64,000 nt of DNA from Bin87 sp026710825 (GTDB lineage: Bacteria; Chloroflexota; Dehalococcoidia; Lucifugimonadales; UBA3495), in NCBI GenBank assembly GCA_965232815.1, contig OZ247427.1, forward strand, positions 2,046,001-2,110,000, given 5' to 3'. Position numbers and translations under genes: made by a program. Below, in pieces: positions 17,131 to 27,159 of the stretch (its first letter is position 1; each line of letters starts with the position of its first letter). Below the pieces are notes generated by a model. The model saw only the letters and a list, made by a program, of their open reading frames with translations, searched no databases and was not told the DNA's origin.

Positions 17131-20100
17131 ATGGCATTAACAGGATTGCTCTCTCTGCTCGGCTCACAACCGTGGTTGCAACGACACCTGCGGAATCTGG
17201 CCTCCCCGGGCGCGCGACCGTCGCTCACCCTCAACCCCGACCATCAACCGCTTTACCTGGCTGCGATATGGCAGTTGCAGCAACGGCCGGTGGTCGCCAT
17301 CACCCCTCGGTTGGACGATGCCCGTCGACTCCACGACCAACTGCTGGCCTACTTGGGCGATGACGCTCCGGTGTTTCTCCTGCCGGAACCCGAGGTCCTG
17401 CCATTCGAACGCTTGGCCGTCGACGCCCGCACGAGCAACCAGCGCCTCACCGCTCTAGCCTCCCTCGCTGCCGTTCAACAAGGTGATGATGACGCGCCGC
17501 CGCCCCTGGTGGTAGCGACGGTAGCTTCGGCTCTCCGCCTCACCATACCTCCCGACATGGCCCTCGGCCATCATACGGGCATCGACGGATTGCACCGGCT
17601 GGTCAAAGGCCAGCGCGTGCCGTCGATGGACGCCATGCTCACCACCTGGGTCCAGTTGGGTTACCGCCGGGAACCCCAGGTCGAGTCCCCCGGCAGCTTC
17701 AGCCTGCGCGGCGGCATTCTGGACGTGTTTCCTCCCAACGTGGACGTGCCATACCGAGTTGAGTTTTGGGACGATGAGATCGACACCATCCGTCAGTTTG
17801 ACCCTGAAACTCAACGTTCCATCGGCGAAGCCGATGCGGTGAACGTCATCGCCGCCGCCGAGCAGTTGACGGACCTTTGCGACCCTGCGATGTTCGACGA
17901 ACGCCGTAGCCGCATTGACCTGTCCTCGTGTTCCGCCACGACCATTGCCAGATTCCAGGAAGAGTTGAGCGAGCTGCTCACCGCGCCGAACCCCGAGGTA
18001 GTGTCGTTCTACAACGGCCTGCTCAACTCCCACACCTTGGCCGACTATATCCCCGAAAATGCCGTCCTGGTAATGGACCGCCCTACCCGTCTCGCCGGCG
18101 AAGCCGAGGAGCAGGAGGCCCGCTACGAACAGCAGCGCTCCGCCCGGCAGGATCGCGGCGAACTGCCCCACGGATTCCCCAACCCGTCAGCGGACTGGGA
18201 GTCGTTCAGCAACCGTATCAATGCCAGCGGTATTCCCATGGTAGAGGTGCTGCGTTGGGGCTCTGACGCGGATACCGCCTTGGTTCAGACGCTCCCCGAC
18301 ACCCTGGCCGGCCTGCCCGCATTTACCGAGGATGTCCTGGCGCGTGTCGCCAACGAAGGCGCGGTGGTGGCGGTCAGCCAGCACGCCGGACGCCTCAGCG
18401 AACTGCTGCAGGAGTCCAGCATTTCCGCCAGCGTGGTGGGAAACCTTCCCACGCGCCCAAGGGCCGGCCGCGTGTACTTGATCCAGGGTGCCCTGCGCAA
18501 GGGATGGCAGACCGACGGCTCCGCCAGCGGCCCGGTCGTGGCGGTGTACAGCGACGCCGAACTGTTCGGTACCGTGAAGCAGCGCAGCTTCCGCCCGTCA
18601 ATCAAGCAGCGAGACTTGGGGGATGCGATATCCCTCAACGATCTCACCCCCGGCGGTTACGTCGTCCACATCGACCACGGTGTCGCGCGGTTTGTCGGCA
18701 CCACCCACTTGGAATCCAGCGGCGAAGACCGCGAGTACCTCGTCCTGGAATACGCCGACGATGACCGTCTCTACGTCCCCACCGAGCAACTCGACCGCCT
18801 GGGCGCCTACATCGCGTCCACCGATCAGTCCCCGACCCTGACCCGCTTGGGTGGAAGCGAGTGGCAGCGGATCAAGGATCGCGCCAGGGGTGCTGCCCGC
18901 GAAATCGCCGCCGAACTGCTCCGCCTCTATGCCACTCGCGAAACCGTAACCGGCCACCGTTTCTCCCCCGACGCGCCGTGGCAGCGCGATCTCGAGGACT
19001 CCTTCCCCTACGTGGAGACTCCGGACCAACTCCGCGCCGCCGACGAGGTGAAAACCGACATGGAGACCTCCAAGCCCATGGATCGCCTGATCTGCGGCGA
19101 CGTGGGCTACGGCAAGACCGAGGTCGCTCTGCGCGCTGCGTTCAAGGCCGTCAACGAGGGCATGCAGGTTGCCGTACTGGTCCCCACCACCGTCCTCGCC
19201 CAGCAGCACTACGCCACCTTCGCGGAGAGGCTTGCCCCCTATCCTGTCAAGGTAGAAGTATTGAGCCGTTTTCGCACCCACCAGGAGCAGGTGGAGGTCG
19301 TCGATGCGGCCAAATCCGGCACGGCCGATATAGTTATCGGCACCCACCGGATACTGCAAAAGGACGTCGGGTTCAACAACCTTGGACTGGTCATCGTCGA
19401 CGAGGAACACCGTTTCGGCGTCGCCCACAAGGAACGCCTCAAGCAGATGCGCGCCGAGGTCGACGTCCTCACCCTCACCGCCACGCCCATCCCGCGTACC
19501 CTGCACATGGCCCTCGCCGGCGTCCGCGATATGAGCGTGATCCACACGCCGCCAGAGGCCCGTCTTCCGGTCAAGACCTTCGTGTCCGAGGACAGTGGCG
19601 ACCTCGTCCGCGAGGCCATCCTGCGCGAGATGGAACGGGACGGACAGGTTTTCTTCCTTCACAACCGCGTCCGCACCATCCAGCAGACCACTGATGAACT
19701 GAAAAAACTGGTTCCCGAAGCCCGTTTCATCATCGGCCATGGCCAGATGCCCGAATCCGAACTCGAGGACGTCATGGTCGCGTTCGCCAACCGCGAGGCC
19801 GACGTGCTGGTGTGCACCACTATCATCGAGTCCGGCCTCGACATGCCCAACGTCAACACCATCATCATCGACCGCGCCGACCGGTTCGGCCTCGCTCAAC
19901 TCTATCAGTTGCGCGGACGCGTCGGTCGCAGCGATCACCGCGCCTACGCCTACCTCCTGCTGCCGGACAATCATGAGATCACGCAGACCGCCAGCCAGCG
20001 CATCCACGCCATCCTGGAGGCCAACGAGCTTGGCTCCGGGTTCCGCATCGCCATGCGCGACCTCGAGATCCGCGGCGCCGGCAACCTCCTCGGGGCCGAT

Positions 20101-20832
20101 CAGAGCGGCCAGATCCACGCCGTCGGGCTCAACCTGTACTCCGAGTTGCTCACCCAGGCCGTCCAGGAACTCGACGATGAAAACTCGGGGACGCCGTCAA
20201 CGGATGCTCCCCCGCCCCCGCGCATCGACCTGCCGGTACCGGCCGTGATTCCCACCGACTACATCGGCCACCTGCCGGCCCGCCTCGCGTTCTACCAGCG
20301 GCTTTCCAACATCACCGACCGCGACCATATCCCGGCGGTCCGCGCCGATATGCAGGACCGGTTCGGCCCGCTGCCCCCGGTGGTCGAGAACCTCCTCTCA
20401 ATAACCGACCTCCGCTGCTTGGGCGCTGCCGCCGGCGTGGAGTCCATCGTCGGCGCCGGGGACGGTATCATCACGGTGGTATTCCACCAACCCGTCGGCG
20501 ATGCGCGGTTCGCTCTGCAGAACAAGATGGGCCCCGGCGTGCGTGTCGGCCGCCGCGATATGGAGATTCGCGCCGCCGGCGACGCTGATCATGGCGTCGC
20601 GCGGATCGCTCGCGCCCTCCGCCGCGTGGTGGCCTTCGTCAACGAGATGCAGGAAGCCCTCCAGGCCGCCTCATCTCCCGACCAACCCCAGCAGTCGGCG
20701 CCTGTTGACCAAATGCTCAACGGCAATGTCGATGAAAACGACGCTCCAGCCAACGAAAGTGGTGAGGTCAAGCCCGGGCGTGTCCGGAGAAGGCGACGGC
20801 GACCATCCAAACAGCCAGTGGGCGCTGACTGA
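17131..20832 (+). CDS. mfd: Transcription-repair coupling factor (Mfd)
   Basis: The 1233-residue protein is full length for Mfd. It displaces RNA polymerase stalled at lesions and recruits UvrA. Seen in order: a UvrB-homology module (residues about 30-330, with LLPEPEVLPFERLAVD and GSFSLRGGILDVFPP), a CarD-like RNA-polymerase-interaction domain (about 500-570, GGYVVHIDHGVARFVG), a helicase core with Walker A GDVGYGKTE near 657 and Walker B DEEHRFGV near 757, TATPIPRTLHMAL, the RecG/Mfd-type RGRVGRSDHRAYAYL motif, and a C-terminal TRCF domain (about 1040-1140). The last 60 residues are a charged tail ending in an Arg cluster. It is monocistronic. Confidence 0.97.
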   Translation: MALTGLLSLLGSQPWLQRHLRNLASPGARPSLTLNPDHQPLYLAAIWQLQQRPVVAITPRLDDARRLHDQLLAYLGDDAPVFLLPEPEVLPFERLAVDARTSNQRLTALASLAAVQQGDDDAPPPLVVATVASALRLTIPPDMALGHHTGIDGLHRLVKGQRVPSMDAMLTTWVQLGYRREPQVESPGSFSLRGGILDVFPPNVDVPYRVEFWDDEIDTIRQFDPETQRSIGEADAVNVIAAAEQLTDLCDPAMFDERRSRIDLSSCSATTIARFQEELSELLTAPNPEVVSFYNGLLNSHTLADYIPENAVLVMDRPTRLAGEAEEQEARYEQQRSARQDRGELPHGFPNPSADWESFSNRINASGIPMVEVLRWGSDADTALVQTLPDTLAGLPAFTEDVLARVANEGAVVAVSQHAGRLSELLQESSISASVVGNLPTRPRAGRVYLIQGALRKGWQTDGSASGPVVAVYSDAELFGTVKQRSFRPSIKQRDLGDAISLNDLTPGGYVVHIDHGVARFVGTTHLESSGEDREYLVLEYADDDRLYVPTEQLDRLGAYIASTDQSPTLTRLGGSEWQRIKDRARGAAREIAAELLRLYATRETVTGHRFSPDAPWQRDLEDSFPYVETPDQLRAADEVKTDMETSKPMDRLICGDVGYGKTEVALRAAFKAVNEGMQVAVLVPTTVLAQQHYATFAERLAPYPVKVEVLSRFRTHQEQVEVVDAAKSGTADIVIGTHRILQKDVGFNNLGLVIVDEEHRFGVAHKERLKQMRAEVDVLTLTATPIPRTLHMALAGVRDMSVIHTPPEARLPVKTFVSEDSGDLVREAILREMERDGQVFFLHNRVRTIQQTTDELKKLVPEARFIIGHGQMPESELEDVMVAFANREADVLVCTTIIESGLDMPNVNTIIIDRADRFGLAQLYQLRGRVGRSDHRAYAYLLLPDNHEITQTASQRIHAILEANELGSGFRIAMRDLEIRGAGNLLGADQSGQIHAVGLNLYSELLTQAVQELDDENSGTPSTDAPPPPRIDLPVPAVIPTDYIGHLPARLAFYQRLSNITDRDHIPAVRADMQDRFGPLPPVVENLLSITDLRCLGAAAGVESIVGAGDGIITVVFHQPVGDARFALQNKMGPGVRVGRRDMEIRAAGDADHGVARIARALRRVVAFVNEMQEALQAASSPDQPQQSAPVDQMLNGNVDENDAPANESGEVKPGRVRRRRRRPSKQPVGAD

Positions 20833-20854
20833 AAAAGCGTCGACCCCCAAATCC

Positions 20855-20875
20855 CCTCTCCCTTGATGGGAGAGG
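20855..20875. repeat. CCTCTCCC-type hairpin after mfd
   Basis: CCTCTCCC (20855-20862) and GGGAGAGG (20868-20875) pair perfectly around TTGAT and are followed by TTAGGGTGAA. Related hairpins occur at about 36223-36243, 39236-39256 and 41505-41534. It probably also serves as the 3' end of the mfd transcript. Confidence 0.6.
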
Positions 20876-21056
20876 GTTAGGGTGAACCGCCCGCGCCCAC
20901 GCCGGACGATCATTGCGCCCCGTCAACGTAGTCCGCTCATTCTGAGCATGTGGAAGGACGAGCGGACGGTGTACGACCGAACATTCCAGTGACAGTCATC
21001 ACCCTTCTTGATGGGATGAGGATTGGGTTGAAATCTCCCGCGTCCACGCCCCCTGC

Positions 21057-22655
21057 CTATTCCTGCTGCACCTCCATGCCGGCAACCGCAGCCGCTTCAC
21101 CCCTCCTGCCGCGCCGGCGTATCACCACCACCGATCCCAAGGTTGCCGCCAGCACAATGACGCCCACCACGATGGTCACGATATACCACACCACTTCGTC
21201 GCCATCCTCGGTGTACACCGACACCGTGAGCCTCGAATTCGGCGCGGCGTCCTCCGGACCCTGACCCACAGAGTGGAACTCCCAGTTCTCCGCATCGCCC
21301 AGCGTCGTTCCAAAGTCCATAATCCCCCGCAGGTCCGACGCCTTCACCACCAGTTCCATATGAACGTTTTGCCGCTTCCCTTCATCCCACCGCGACTCGT
21401 TCCAGCTTTCCACATAGCCGCCCAGCGACTCCGCCCGCGCGCGAATCTCACCCGCCGCCGCGATGGGTTCCGATGCTGAAAGCGATAGCGATGCCGCGGA
21501 ATCCACGTTGGAACGCACCAGCATAGACAACCTGGCGTTGGGGACGTCCCCGGCCGGAGCCGGCCCCACCGAATTGAGCCTCCGTTCCGATGGCTCGCCC
21601 AGGTTGGCGGCATAATCCATCAGTCCTGCCAGGTCCGTCGGCTTGACGTACGCCGTTATCTCCACCACCTGCCCGCGTCCCTCCTGGTATTCGCGTTGTC
21701 CTCCGATGTATCCGCCCAGCGTTTCCACCCGCCCCGAGATGGTGGCGGCCGTACCCTTCGGGTCGCCAACCGCCAGTGTCAGCGAACCGTTCGGTGGATC
21801 GCTCGCGAACCTGGCCGGCAGGTGCAGGTGGACCCGGATCAGCGACGCCGCCACCCGGTTTTCCAGGTTCCGCTGTGTCGCCGCTACGTGCTCAATGTCT
21901 GCCCTGACTTCGGAGATGCGTCGTTCGATGTCAATCACGTCCTCCACCGTTGTCGCATTCTCCAGCAGGTCAATCAGGCGCTCCTCCTGCACCTTCCACG
22001 CTTCCAGCCGCGCTTCGTTGTCGATCAACCGGTCAGTAACGTCAGTCGACGACACTCCCTCGTCCGTCACTCGACCCAATCCGCGCAGCGTGTCCATGGC
22101 GTCTTTCAGCCGGTCCGCCGGCACCCGTACGTTGACGGTCGCGGTGCGATAGCCAGCCTCTCCCACGATGTCCGCCGATTCGACCCATCCGCCGCGTTGC
22201 GTGGCGATCGCTTCCACCTGTCGCGCCGCACCGTCGATCTCACTCACCTCTACGCTGACCCACGCCTCCACGATCAACTGACGCCCGCTCTGCTGCTGCA
22301 TCACGCTCGACGGAGCCTCGCCATCAGATCCGCCTTCCAGTAACCCAAGCAGTATCCCCTGGTTGCCGGAATCATCCGCCTTTGCCGCCGCCGCTTGCGG
22401 TTGCGCCGGGAGCGACTCTGGCCGTGCGAATGCGTCGCTGGCTGCCTGGGGCGCCGCCGTTGCCGATGCGGCGGCCATCTGCCCTTGTGTCGACGACTCG
22501 ACGTCCCCTCGCTCTTCCACCGCAAGATCAGACGCGGAGGGCGCTGCTGGCGCAGGCGCGTGCTCGGCCGCCCCTCCGCAGCTCAAAGCCATCGCCATCA
22601 ATCCGGCGATCAACATAATCCCCGGCAGTATCCGTCGCAATCTCGCAATACTCAT
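21057..22655 (-). CDS. DUF4349-domain lipoprotein with C-terminal membrane helix
   Basis: The 532-residue protein starts MSIARLRRILPG with a hydrophobic segment ending in a lipobox (MALSCGG). A Gly/Ala/Pro-rich low-complexity region follows. A DUF4349-type domain starts around residue 160 (LIVEAWVSVEVSEI, GGWVESADI, VNVRVPADRLKDAMDTLRGLG, a coiled-coil-like AWKVQEERLIDLLENATTVEDVIDIERRI segment). Two further repeats of the 'G.v....tA.V...dl...m......lG' unit follow. The C-terminus has one transmembrane helix (about 490-512) and a basic tail, so the protein is probably tethered at both ends. GGGAG nine bases before 22655 favours this start over 22724. The function of DUF4349 is unknown. Confidence 0.8.
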   Translation of the reverse strand: MSIARLRRILPGIMLIAGLMAMALSCGGAAEHAPAPAAPSASDLAVEERGDVESSTQGQMAAASATAAPQAASDAFARPESLPAQPQAAAAKADDSGNQGILLGLLEGGSDGEAPSSVMQQQSGRQLIVEAWVSVEVSEIDGAARQVEAIATQRGGWVESADIVGEAGYRTATVNVRVPADRLKDAMDTLRGLGRVTDEGVSSTDVTDRLIDNEARLEAWKVQEERLIDLLENATTVEDVIDIERRISEVRADIEHVAATQRNLENRVAASLIRVHLHLPARFASDPPNGSLTLAVGDPKGTAATISGRVETLGGYIGGQREYQEGRGQVVEITAYVKPTDLAGLMDYAANLGEPSERRLNSVGPAPAGDVPNARLSMLVRSNVDSAASLSLSASEPIAAAGEIRARAESLGGYVESWNESRWDEGKRQNVHMELVVKASDLRGIMDFGTTLGDAENWEFHSVGQGPEDAAPNSRLTVSVYTEDGDEVVWYIVTIVVGVIVLAATLGSVVVIRRRGRRGEAAAVAGMEVQQE

Positions 22656-23480
22656 TATCAATGCTCCCGATTGTAGATGCCGTGAGTACGAATTGGTTCG
22701 CCTTTCGGATTCGCCCTTGCTCATACCGCCGCACCGTCATCGCCGCCAAAACGCGACGCCATGATCATATCCGCATTCCTCTGGTCATTCCGGTCCTGAG
22801 CCCGACTAAAGAATTTACTCCGACCCGCGACTGCTCGCCGGCTCAGCCGGACATCCAGAGCCTCAGCCCTCCCAATTTAATCTTTTTCCACAGAAGTGAC
22901 ATTCGGCTGTTGTGGCCGAGTTTCACCAATCCCTATACTGGATTCATCAGGCGAACAATTGTTTATCTCCACGACAAAATCCATGCCAGGGTTTCGGGCC
23001 TAGCGGCCAACCAGTCAGCAAAAATCGCATACCAGGGTTCCTGTCTGCTAACGTCTGCCTAGCGCATCGCCAGCGTGGCCGTCAGTACCCCAGCATCAGC
23101 CACAGCGTTCCGTGCTGTGTGGCGGGCCGTCTGCAGAGGCGAGCCAGCCATGTGGGCCACGGTAAATACCGAGCAAAACTACCATGCGTACCAAACCGGC
23201 CGCGCGCTGACAACGGCCCGCTCGCAAGAGTCCGCCACCGGCGGGAAACCCTGGCAAAAGCAAATCAAACCGTTCGCCACTCCATCGCCTGATTCGCCAC
23301 TCCATTCGCCTGAAAGGAGCCAGACCGCAGCCAAGAAAGTTATAGCAGAGACACTCCACAGATCATTCGGCGGCGACTCTCGCCTGATGCGTCGCCGCCA
23401 CAACGTCAGTCCGCTTTATCGCCGGCATTGGTTCAAAGGCCGGTGTACCGGCAACGCCGTTTGGAGGGATTGAACTCAAC
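22656..23480. other. 825-bp intergenic region without a supported gene
   Basis: The region is AT-richer than its surroundings (notably 22870-22990) and has no frame with protein-like composition on either strand. A single DnaA-box-like TTTTCCACA occurs near 22884, but no cluster. A GGAGGG stretch about 12 bases before the next gene may be its ribosome site. Confidence 0.5.
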
Positions 23481-24059
23481 ATGGGCACTTCTGTTCATCA
23501 CTTGGATCGCGCACAGCGTTACCTTCATTTTGCCCTTGAGGATTTCCATGACGAACAGTATCTCAGGGCCGTCGACGCCCTCCGCCGTTCCGTAACCCAC
23601 GCCGCCAGCTCAATTCTGGCCAAGCAGGGCCGGCCGGTGCGAACTCGGCGGCGCCTGCACAACGTATTGTCGGAGTTGGTTTTTGAGGGCCGTTTGCCTC
23701 TTGCGCATCTGACAACCTTTCGTCGTGTCCATGATTTGCCCCATCGGATGGAAACCGCGACGCCAGCCGAGACCCGCCACATGGTCCGCGTCATGCGTCC
23801 TCGTGTGAAACGGTTGGTTAGGGACGTGTCGAACGCCATGAATGATGCCGGTTCGTGGGAAGCATACGAGGAAACTGGCATCCCCAGGCTCCTCAGCAGG
23901 CTGCCCCAGTTGGAAGAGATGCACACCACTGTCCCCGCCCGCTGCAACAATCTGTCCGTGCCGGCGCTCGGCGCACCCGGTATGCGTTTGGCCTACGACC
24001 CGCAGGTCTGCCCGAAATGCGCCAACCTGCCCGCCAGGCTGATTCCCCGAGACCCGTAG
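23481..24059 (+). CDS. HEPN-like helical protein with C-terminal CxxC (paralogue of the 35450-36016 gene)
   Basis: The 192-residue protein opens HHLDRAQRYLHFALEDFHDE and continues YLRAVDALRRSVTHAASSIL, the paired-helix pattern of HEPN/PaREP1-like small proteins. It then has TRRRLHNVLSELVFEG and a long helical region. The tail carries CPKCANLP, a single possible zinc knuckle. The gene at 35450-36016 matches it collinearly (HHLD, YL, 'A..AL.RS..HA', RRRL, 'VL.EL.F', 'H..TF..V', final CPxC). Only this copy keeps an Arg-rich stretch followed by His (RRRLH), which could echo the RNase motif of HEPN proteins. The HEPN link is pattern-based and unverified. No partner nucleotidyltransferase is adjacent. 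A structured hairpin lies 36 bp downstream. Confidence 0.6.
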   Translation: MGTSVHHLDRAQRYLHFALEDFHDEQYLRAVDALRRSVTHAASSILAKQGRPVRTRRRLHNVLSELVFEGRLPLAHLTTFRRVHDLPHRMETATPAETRHMVRVMRPRVKRLVRDVSNAMNDAGSWEAYEETGIPRLLSRLPQLEEMHTTVPARCNNLSVPALGAPGMRLAYDPQVCPKCANLPARLIPRDP

Positions 24060-24094
24060 GACTAGCGTCTCAAAACCAGGGAATCACCTGAGCC

Positions 24095-24141
24095 CCGGCC
24101 GCGCGAAAGCTTCCCGCAACACGGAAGCCCTGCGCGACCGG
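24095..24141. terminator. Large compound hairpin after the HEPN-like gene
   Basis: Three stacked stems pair symmetrically: CCGG (24095-24098) with CCGG (24138-24141), CGCGC (24100-24104) with GCGCG (24132-24136), and GCTTCC (24109-24114) with GGAAGC (24123-24128), around an 8-nt loop with small internal bulges. No T-run follows. It may end the transcript or be a mobile hairpin. The rest of the gap to the tRNA holds a CTCATGGTGAG/GAGCGGA element at 24212-24243 and two copies of AAAACCAGGGAA (near 24072 and 24320). Confidence 0.55.
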
Positions 24142-24345
24142 CAAGTTTCGCGTTATAGCGAAGATCGCCGACCCCGTCCACTCATGCATGTGCCCACGCC
24201 GACCCAGTCCGCTCATGGTGAGTCTGTCGAACCAAGAGCGGACGGAGTTATCAGAAACGTGCCGGGCTCCGCAAAATTCCTCGGTTCCCCGACCATCGAA
24301 TGACCCGGTACTGGCGGTCTAAAACCAGGGAAAACCGGGGCCTTA

Positions 24346-24354
24346 TGCTATAAT
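24346..24354 (+). promoter_or_regulatory. Extended -10 promoter for tRNA-Pro
   Basis: TGCTATAAT is a perfect -10 hexamer with TGN extension, ending 11 nt before the mature tRNA 5' end, so the leader would be about 5 nt. Confidence 0.65.
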
Positions 24355-24365
24355 CCAATCGTAGT

Positions 24366-24441
24366 CGGGGTGTAGCGCAGTGGCTAGCGCGCCACGTTCG
24401 GGACGTGGAGGTCGGTGGTTCGAATCCACTCACCCCGACCA
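24366..24441 (+). tRNA. tRNA-Pro (anticodon CGG)
   Basis: The 7-bp acceptor stem CGGGGTG pairs with CACCCCG, followed by discriminator A and an encoded CCA (24439-24441). The anticodon stem CCACG/CGTGG holds the loop TTCGGGA, giving anticodon CGG for proline codon CCG. The T arm has GGTTCGAATCC. The fold is canonical, with no variable arm. Confidence 0.95.
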
Positions 24442-24468
24442 TTGCTATGCCCACACCGGAGGGATAGC

Positions 24469-26073
24469 ATGACGCGTCGCAGTTTCTGGGCCTGGGGCAA
24501 CGAGGATCGGGAACCCACATCGGCGGATTACGCCGCCATGGCCCAACGAATCCACGAGAGGTATGGCGTCTCGCTGGGTCCACCCACGCCGCCTACCGAC
24601 GCCGACCTGGACCTTCGTCCGCCTCGAATCCTGCCCCATCCGCTGGTCGCGGAGTTATGCTCCACCGATGATCACGATCGCGCTGCCCACACCTACGGGC
24701 GCAGCTTCCGGGACCGCATCAGGGCATTCAACCGTCACTTCCCGAACCCTCCGGACGTCATCGCCTACCCCCGCAATGAGTCCGAACTGACCACCGTCCT
24801 GGACTGGTGCTCCAATTCCAACATCGTCGCCATACCCTACGGCGGCGGCAGCACCGTCGTGGCCGGCGTGGAGCCACCCGAAGCCGACGCCGTCGTGACC
24901 ATCGACCTCACCCGCCTGGATCAGGTGCTCGAGATCGACGATACCTCCCGCGCCGCCCGCATCCAGGCCGGAGTGCTGGGTCCCGATCTGGAATCCCAAC
25001 TGCGTCCCCACGGGTACACTCTGAGGCACTTCCCGCAGAGCTTCGAATTCTCCACCCTCGGGGGCTGGATCGCCACCCGCAGCGGTGGCCACTACGCCAC
25101 CAATCACACCCACATCGACGATTTCGTCGAGTCCGTCCGCATGGTAACTCCGGCCGGCGTGTGGGAGTCTCGTCGTCTCCCCGGTAGCGGCGCCGGCCCA
25201 TCGCCCGACCGCATGGTCATCGGCAGCGAGGGCATCCTGGGCGTCATAACCGAGGCGTGGATGCGGATACAGGCCAGGCCACGATATCGCGCCTCCGCCG
25301 GCGTCGTGTTTGACGGCATGGTGGCGGCTTCCGAGGGCGCTCGCCTCATCGCCCAGGCCAAGCAGTGGCCCGCCAACCTCCGTATGCTCGACCCCGGTGA
25401 GGCCCAGGACTTCGCCGGACTAGACGGGCAACAGGCATTGCTGATCATCGGCTTCGAGGCGGCCGAACTGCCCCAGGGCGAGAATATCCGCCAGGCCGTC
25501 GCCATCGCCCGCGACGCCGGCGGCATCATCGACGAGGAGTCCATCGTTATCGCCGACGCCGCCGAACGCTCCGACACAACCGCCGGACGCCAGGGCGCGG
25601 TGGGCAGTTGGCGCAACTCGTTCATCAACGCTCCCTATGAGCGCAACGCCACCATCGGGTTCGGCATCGTGGCCGAAACATTGGAAACATCGATCACCTG
25701 GGAACGCTGGCCCGCCATGGACGAAATGGTCCGCTCCGCACTGCAGGACGCCCTCCAGCGCACCTGCGGAGGAGGCCGGGTTTCCTGCCGATTTACCCAC
25801 GTCTATCCCGACGGGCCCGCGCCGTACTACACCTTCGAAGGTCTGGGCCGGATCGGCGGCGAACTCGAAACGCACGCTGAGATCAAGCAGGCCGCATCCG
25901 ATGCCGTCATGGCCGCCGGCGGCACCATCACCCACCACCATGCCGTTGGCCGGGCCCACCGGCCCTGGTACGACGGCCAGCGCCCCGACCCCTTCGCCGA
26001 GGCCCTGCGCTCCGTCAAGAAATCCCTCGACCCCAACGGCATCCTGAACCCCGGCGTCCTCATCGATCCCTAA
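24469..26073 (+). CDS. FAD-binding oxidase, alkyldihydroxyacetonephosphate synthase-like
   Basis: The 534-residue protein starts MTRRSFWAWGNEDREP, a start typical of AGPS-like proteins, with GGAGGG five bases upstream; frames starting earlier run into the tRNA. It has an FAD_binding_4 domain with the pyrophosphate loop PYGGGSTVV near residue 124, SFEFSTLGGWIATRSGGHYAT near 190, MVIGSEGILGVITEAW near 250, and the late HHHAVGRAHRPWY segment characteristic of AGPS enzymes. AGPS exchanges the acyl group of acyl-DHAP for a fatty alcohol to make ether lipid precursors; bacterial homologues may act on other substrates. It is 57 bp upstream of a zinc alcohol dehydrogenase on the same strand, so the pair may act in one pathway. 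Confidence 0.82.
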   Translation: MTRRSFWAWGNEDREPTSADYAAMAQRIHERYGVSLGPPTPPTDADLDLRPPRILPHPLVAELCSTDDHDRAAHTYGRSFRDRIRAFNRHFPNPPDVIAYPRNESELTTVLDWCSNSNIVAIPYGGGSTVVAGVEPPEADAVVTIDLTRLDQVLEIDDTSRAARIQAGVLGPDLESQLRPHGYTLRHFPQSFEFSTLGGWIATRSGGHYATNHTHIDDFVESVRMVTPAGVWESRRLPGSGAGPSPDRMVIGSEGILGVITEAWMRIQARPRYRASAGVVFDGMVAASEGARLIAQAKQWPANLRMLDPGEAQDFAGLDGQQALLIIGFEAAELPQGENIRQAVAIARDAGGIIDEESIVIADAAERSDTTAGRQGAVGSWRNSFINAPYERNATIGFGIVAETLETSITWERWPAMDEMVRSALQDALQRTCGGGRVSCRFTHVYPDGPAPYYTFEGLGRIGGELETHAEIKQAASDAVMAAGGTITHHHAVGRAHRPWYDGQRPDPFAEALRSVKKSLDPNGILNPGVLIDP

Positions 26074-26130
26074 TGGGCAGAATCGAACATCCCGTGCATC
26101 CATGAAATATTTAACCGGAGGGAACCCAAA

Positions 26131-27159
26131 ATGCGAGGAGTAGTTTTCACCGGCGACCGCGATGTCGAAATCCGCACCCTGCCTGACCCGCATCCGGGTC
26201 CCGACGAGGTGGTTATTCAGATGAAGGCGTCCGGTTTGTGCGGCAGCGACCTGCGCCACTATCGCGCTCCCAAAGCCGACCGCGGCGACCCCGCCAACCT
26301 TAAGGTCGCCGGCCATGAGCCCTGCGGCGTCATCGCGGAGGTAGGCTCAGGTGTAACCGAGGTGGCCATCGGAGACCGGGTGATGATGCACCACTACACC
26401 GGGTGCCGCGCCTGCACCATGTGTCGGATTGGCTACACCCAGATGTGTCTGAACGGCTCGGTGGTCTACGGCACTGGCGCAAACGGCGGCCACGAGGACT
26501 ACCTGATCTGCCCTGCCTATACCTGCGTCAAAATGCCGGACGGCCTGGACTTTGACGAGGGATCCGCCTGCGCTTGCGGCACCGGAACGGCGTTCCACGC
26601 CCTGAAACGCCTGAACCTTGCCGGCGATGACACCATCGCCATCTTCGGGCAGGGCCCCGTGGGAGCCAGCGGCACCATGTTTGCGAAAGCCATGGGCGCC
26701 CGCGTAATCGCGGTGGACGTCGACGCGGAACGCCTTGATCTGGCCCAGCGTCTCGGCGCGGACGTTTGCATAGACGCCAGTTACCAGAACCCAGTGGAAG
26801 CCATCCGCGAACTCACCCACGGCGAGGGCACTCCCGCCGCCCTGGACTGCACGGGCCGCCCCGAGGCCCGCATCAATGCGGTGGATTCAGCGATGCTATG
26901 GGGCCGCGTCTGCTTCGTGGGCGAGGGCAACACCACCACGTTTGACGTTAGCCCTCAAATCATCCACAAACAACTGACCATCGTCGGATCGTGGACGTTC
27001 AGTCTGAACGGACTCGAGGAAGTGGCCCGGTTTGTGGTTGACCGCCAGGTGCCCCTCAAGGAATTGTTCACCCATCGGTTCACGCTGGACGATGCCGACG
27101 CCGCCTACAAGCTCTTCGACGCCGGCGGCACCGGCAAAGTCTGTTTCACCTGGGATTAG
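26131..27159 (+). CDS. Zinc-dependent medium-chain alcohol/threonine-type dehydrogenase
   Basis: The 342-residue MDR protein has the catalytic zinc Cys in GLCGSDLRHY and GHEPCG. The structural zinc site is CRACTMCRIGYTQMC (Cys spacing 2-2-7). The nucleotide-binding stretch is IAIFGQGPVGASG, with an acidic residue (VDVDAERL) at the end of the second beta strand that favours NAD over NADP. It oxidises an alcohol or polyol; the substrate is not evident, and the closest remembered relatives are threonine and sorbitol dehydrogenases. GGAGGG lies eight bases before the ATG. It probably shares a transcript with the AGPS-like gene. Confidence 0.85.
   Translation: MRGVVFTGDRDVEIRTLPDPHPGPDEVVIQMKASGLCGSDLRHYRAPKADRGDPANLKVAGHEPCGVIAEVGSGVTEVAIGDRVMMHHYTGCRACTMCRIGYTQMCLNGSVVYGTGANGGHEDYLICPAYTCVKMPDGLDFDEGSACACGTGTAFHALKRLNLAGDDTIAIFGQGPVGASGTMFAKAMGARVIAVDVDAERLDLAQRLGADVCIDASYQNPVEAIRELTHGEGTPAALDCTGRPEARINAVDSAMLWGRVCFVGEGNTTTFDVSPQIIHKQLTIVGSWTFSLNGLEEVARFVVDRQVPLKELFTHRFTLDDADAAYKLFDAGGTGKVCFTWD

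Noticed and set aside
22870..22990. Replication origin in the AT-rich gap
   Set aside because: Only one DnaA-box-like TTTTCCACA is present, no dnaA or dnaN lies nearby, and base skew changes several kb further on.
22661..23062. 133-residue plus-strand frame after the DUF4349 gene
   Set aside because: Begins antisense to the DUF4349 start region and has no family-like features; composition is that of noncoding DNA.
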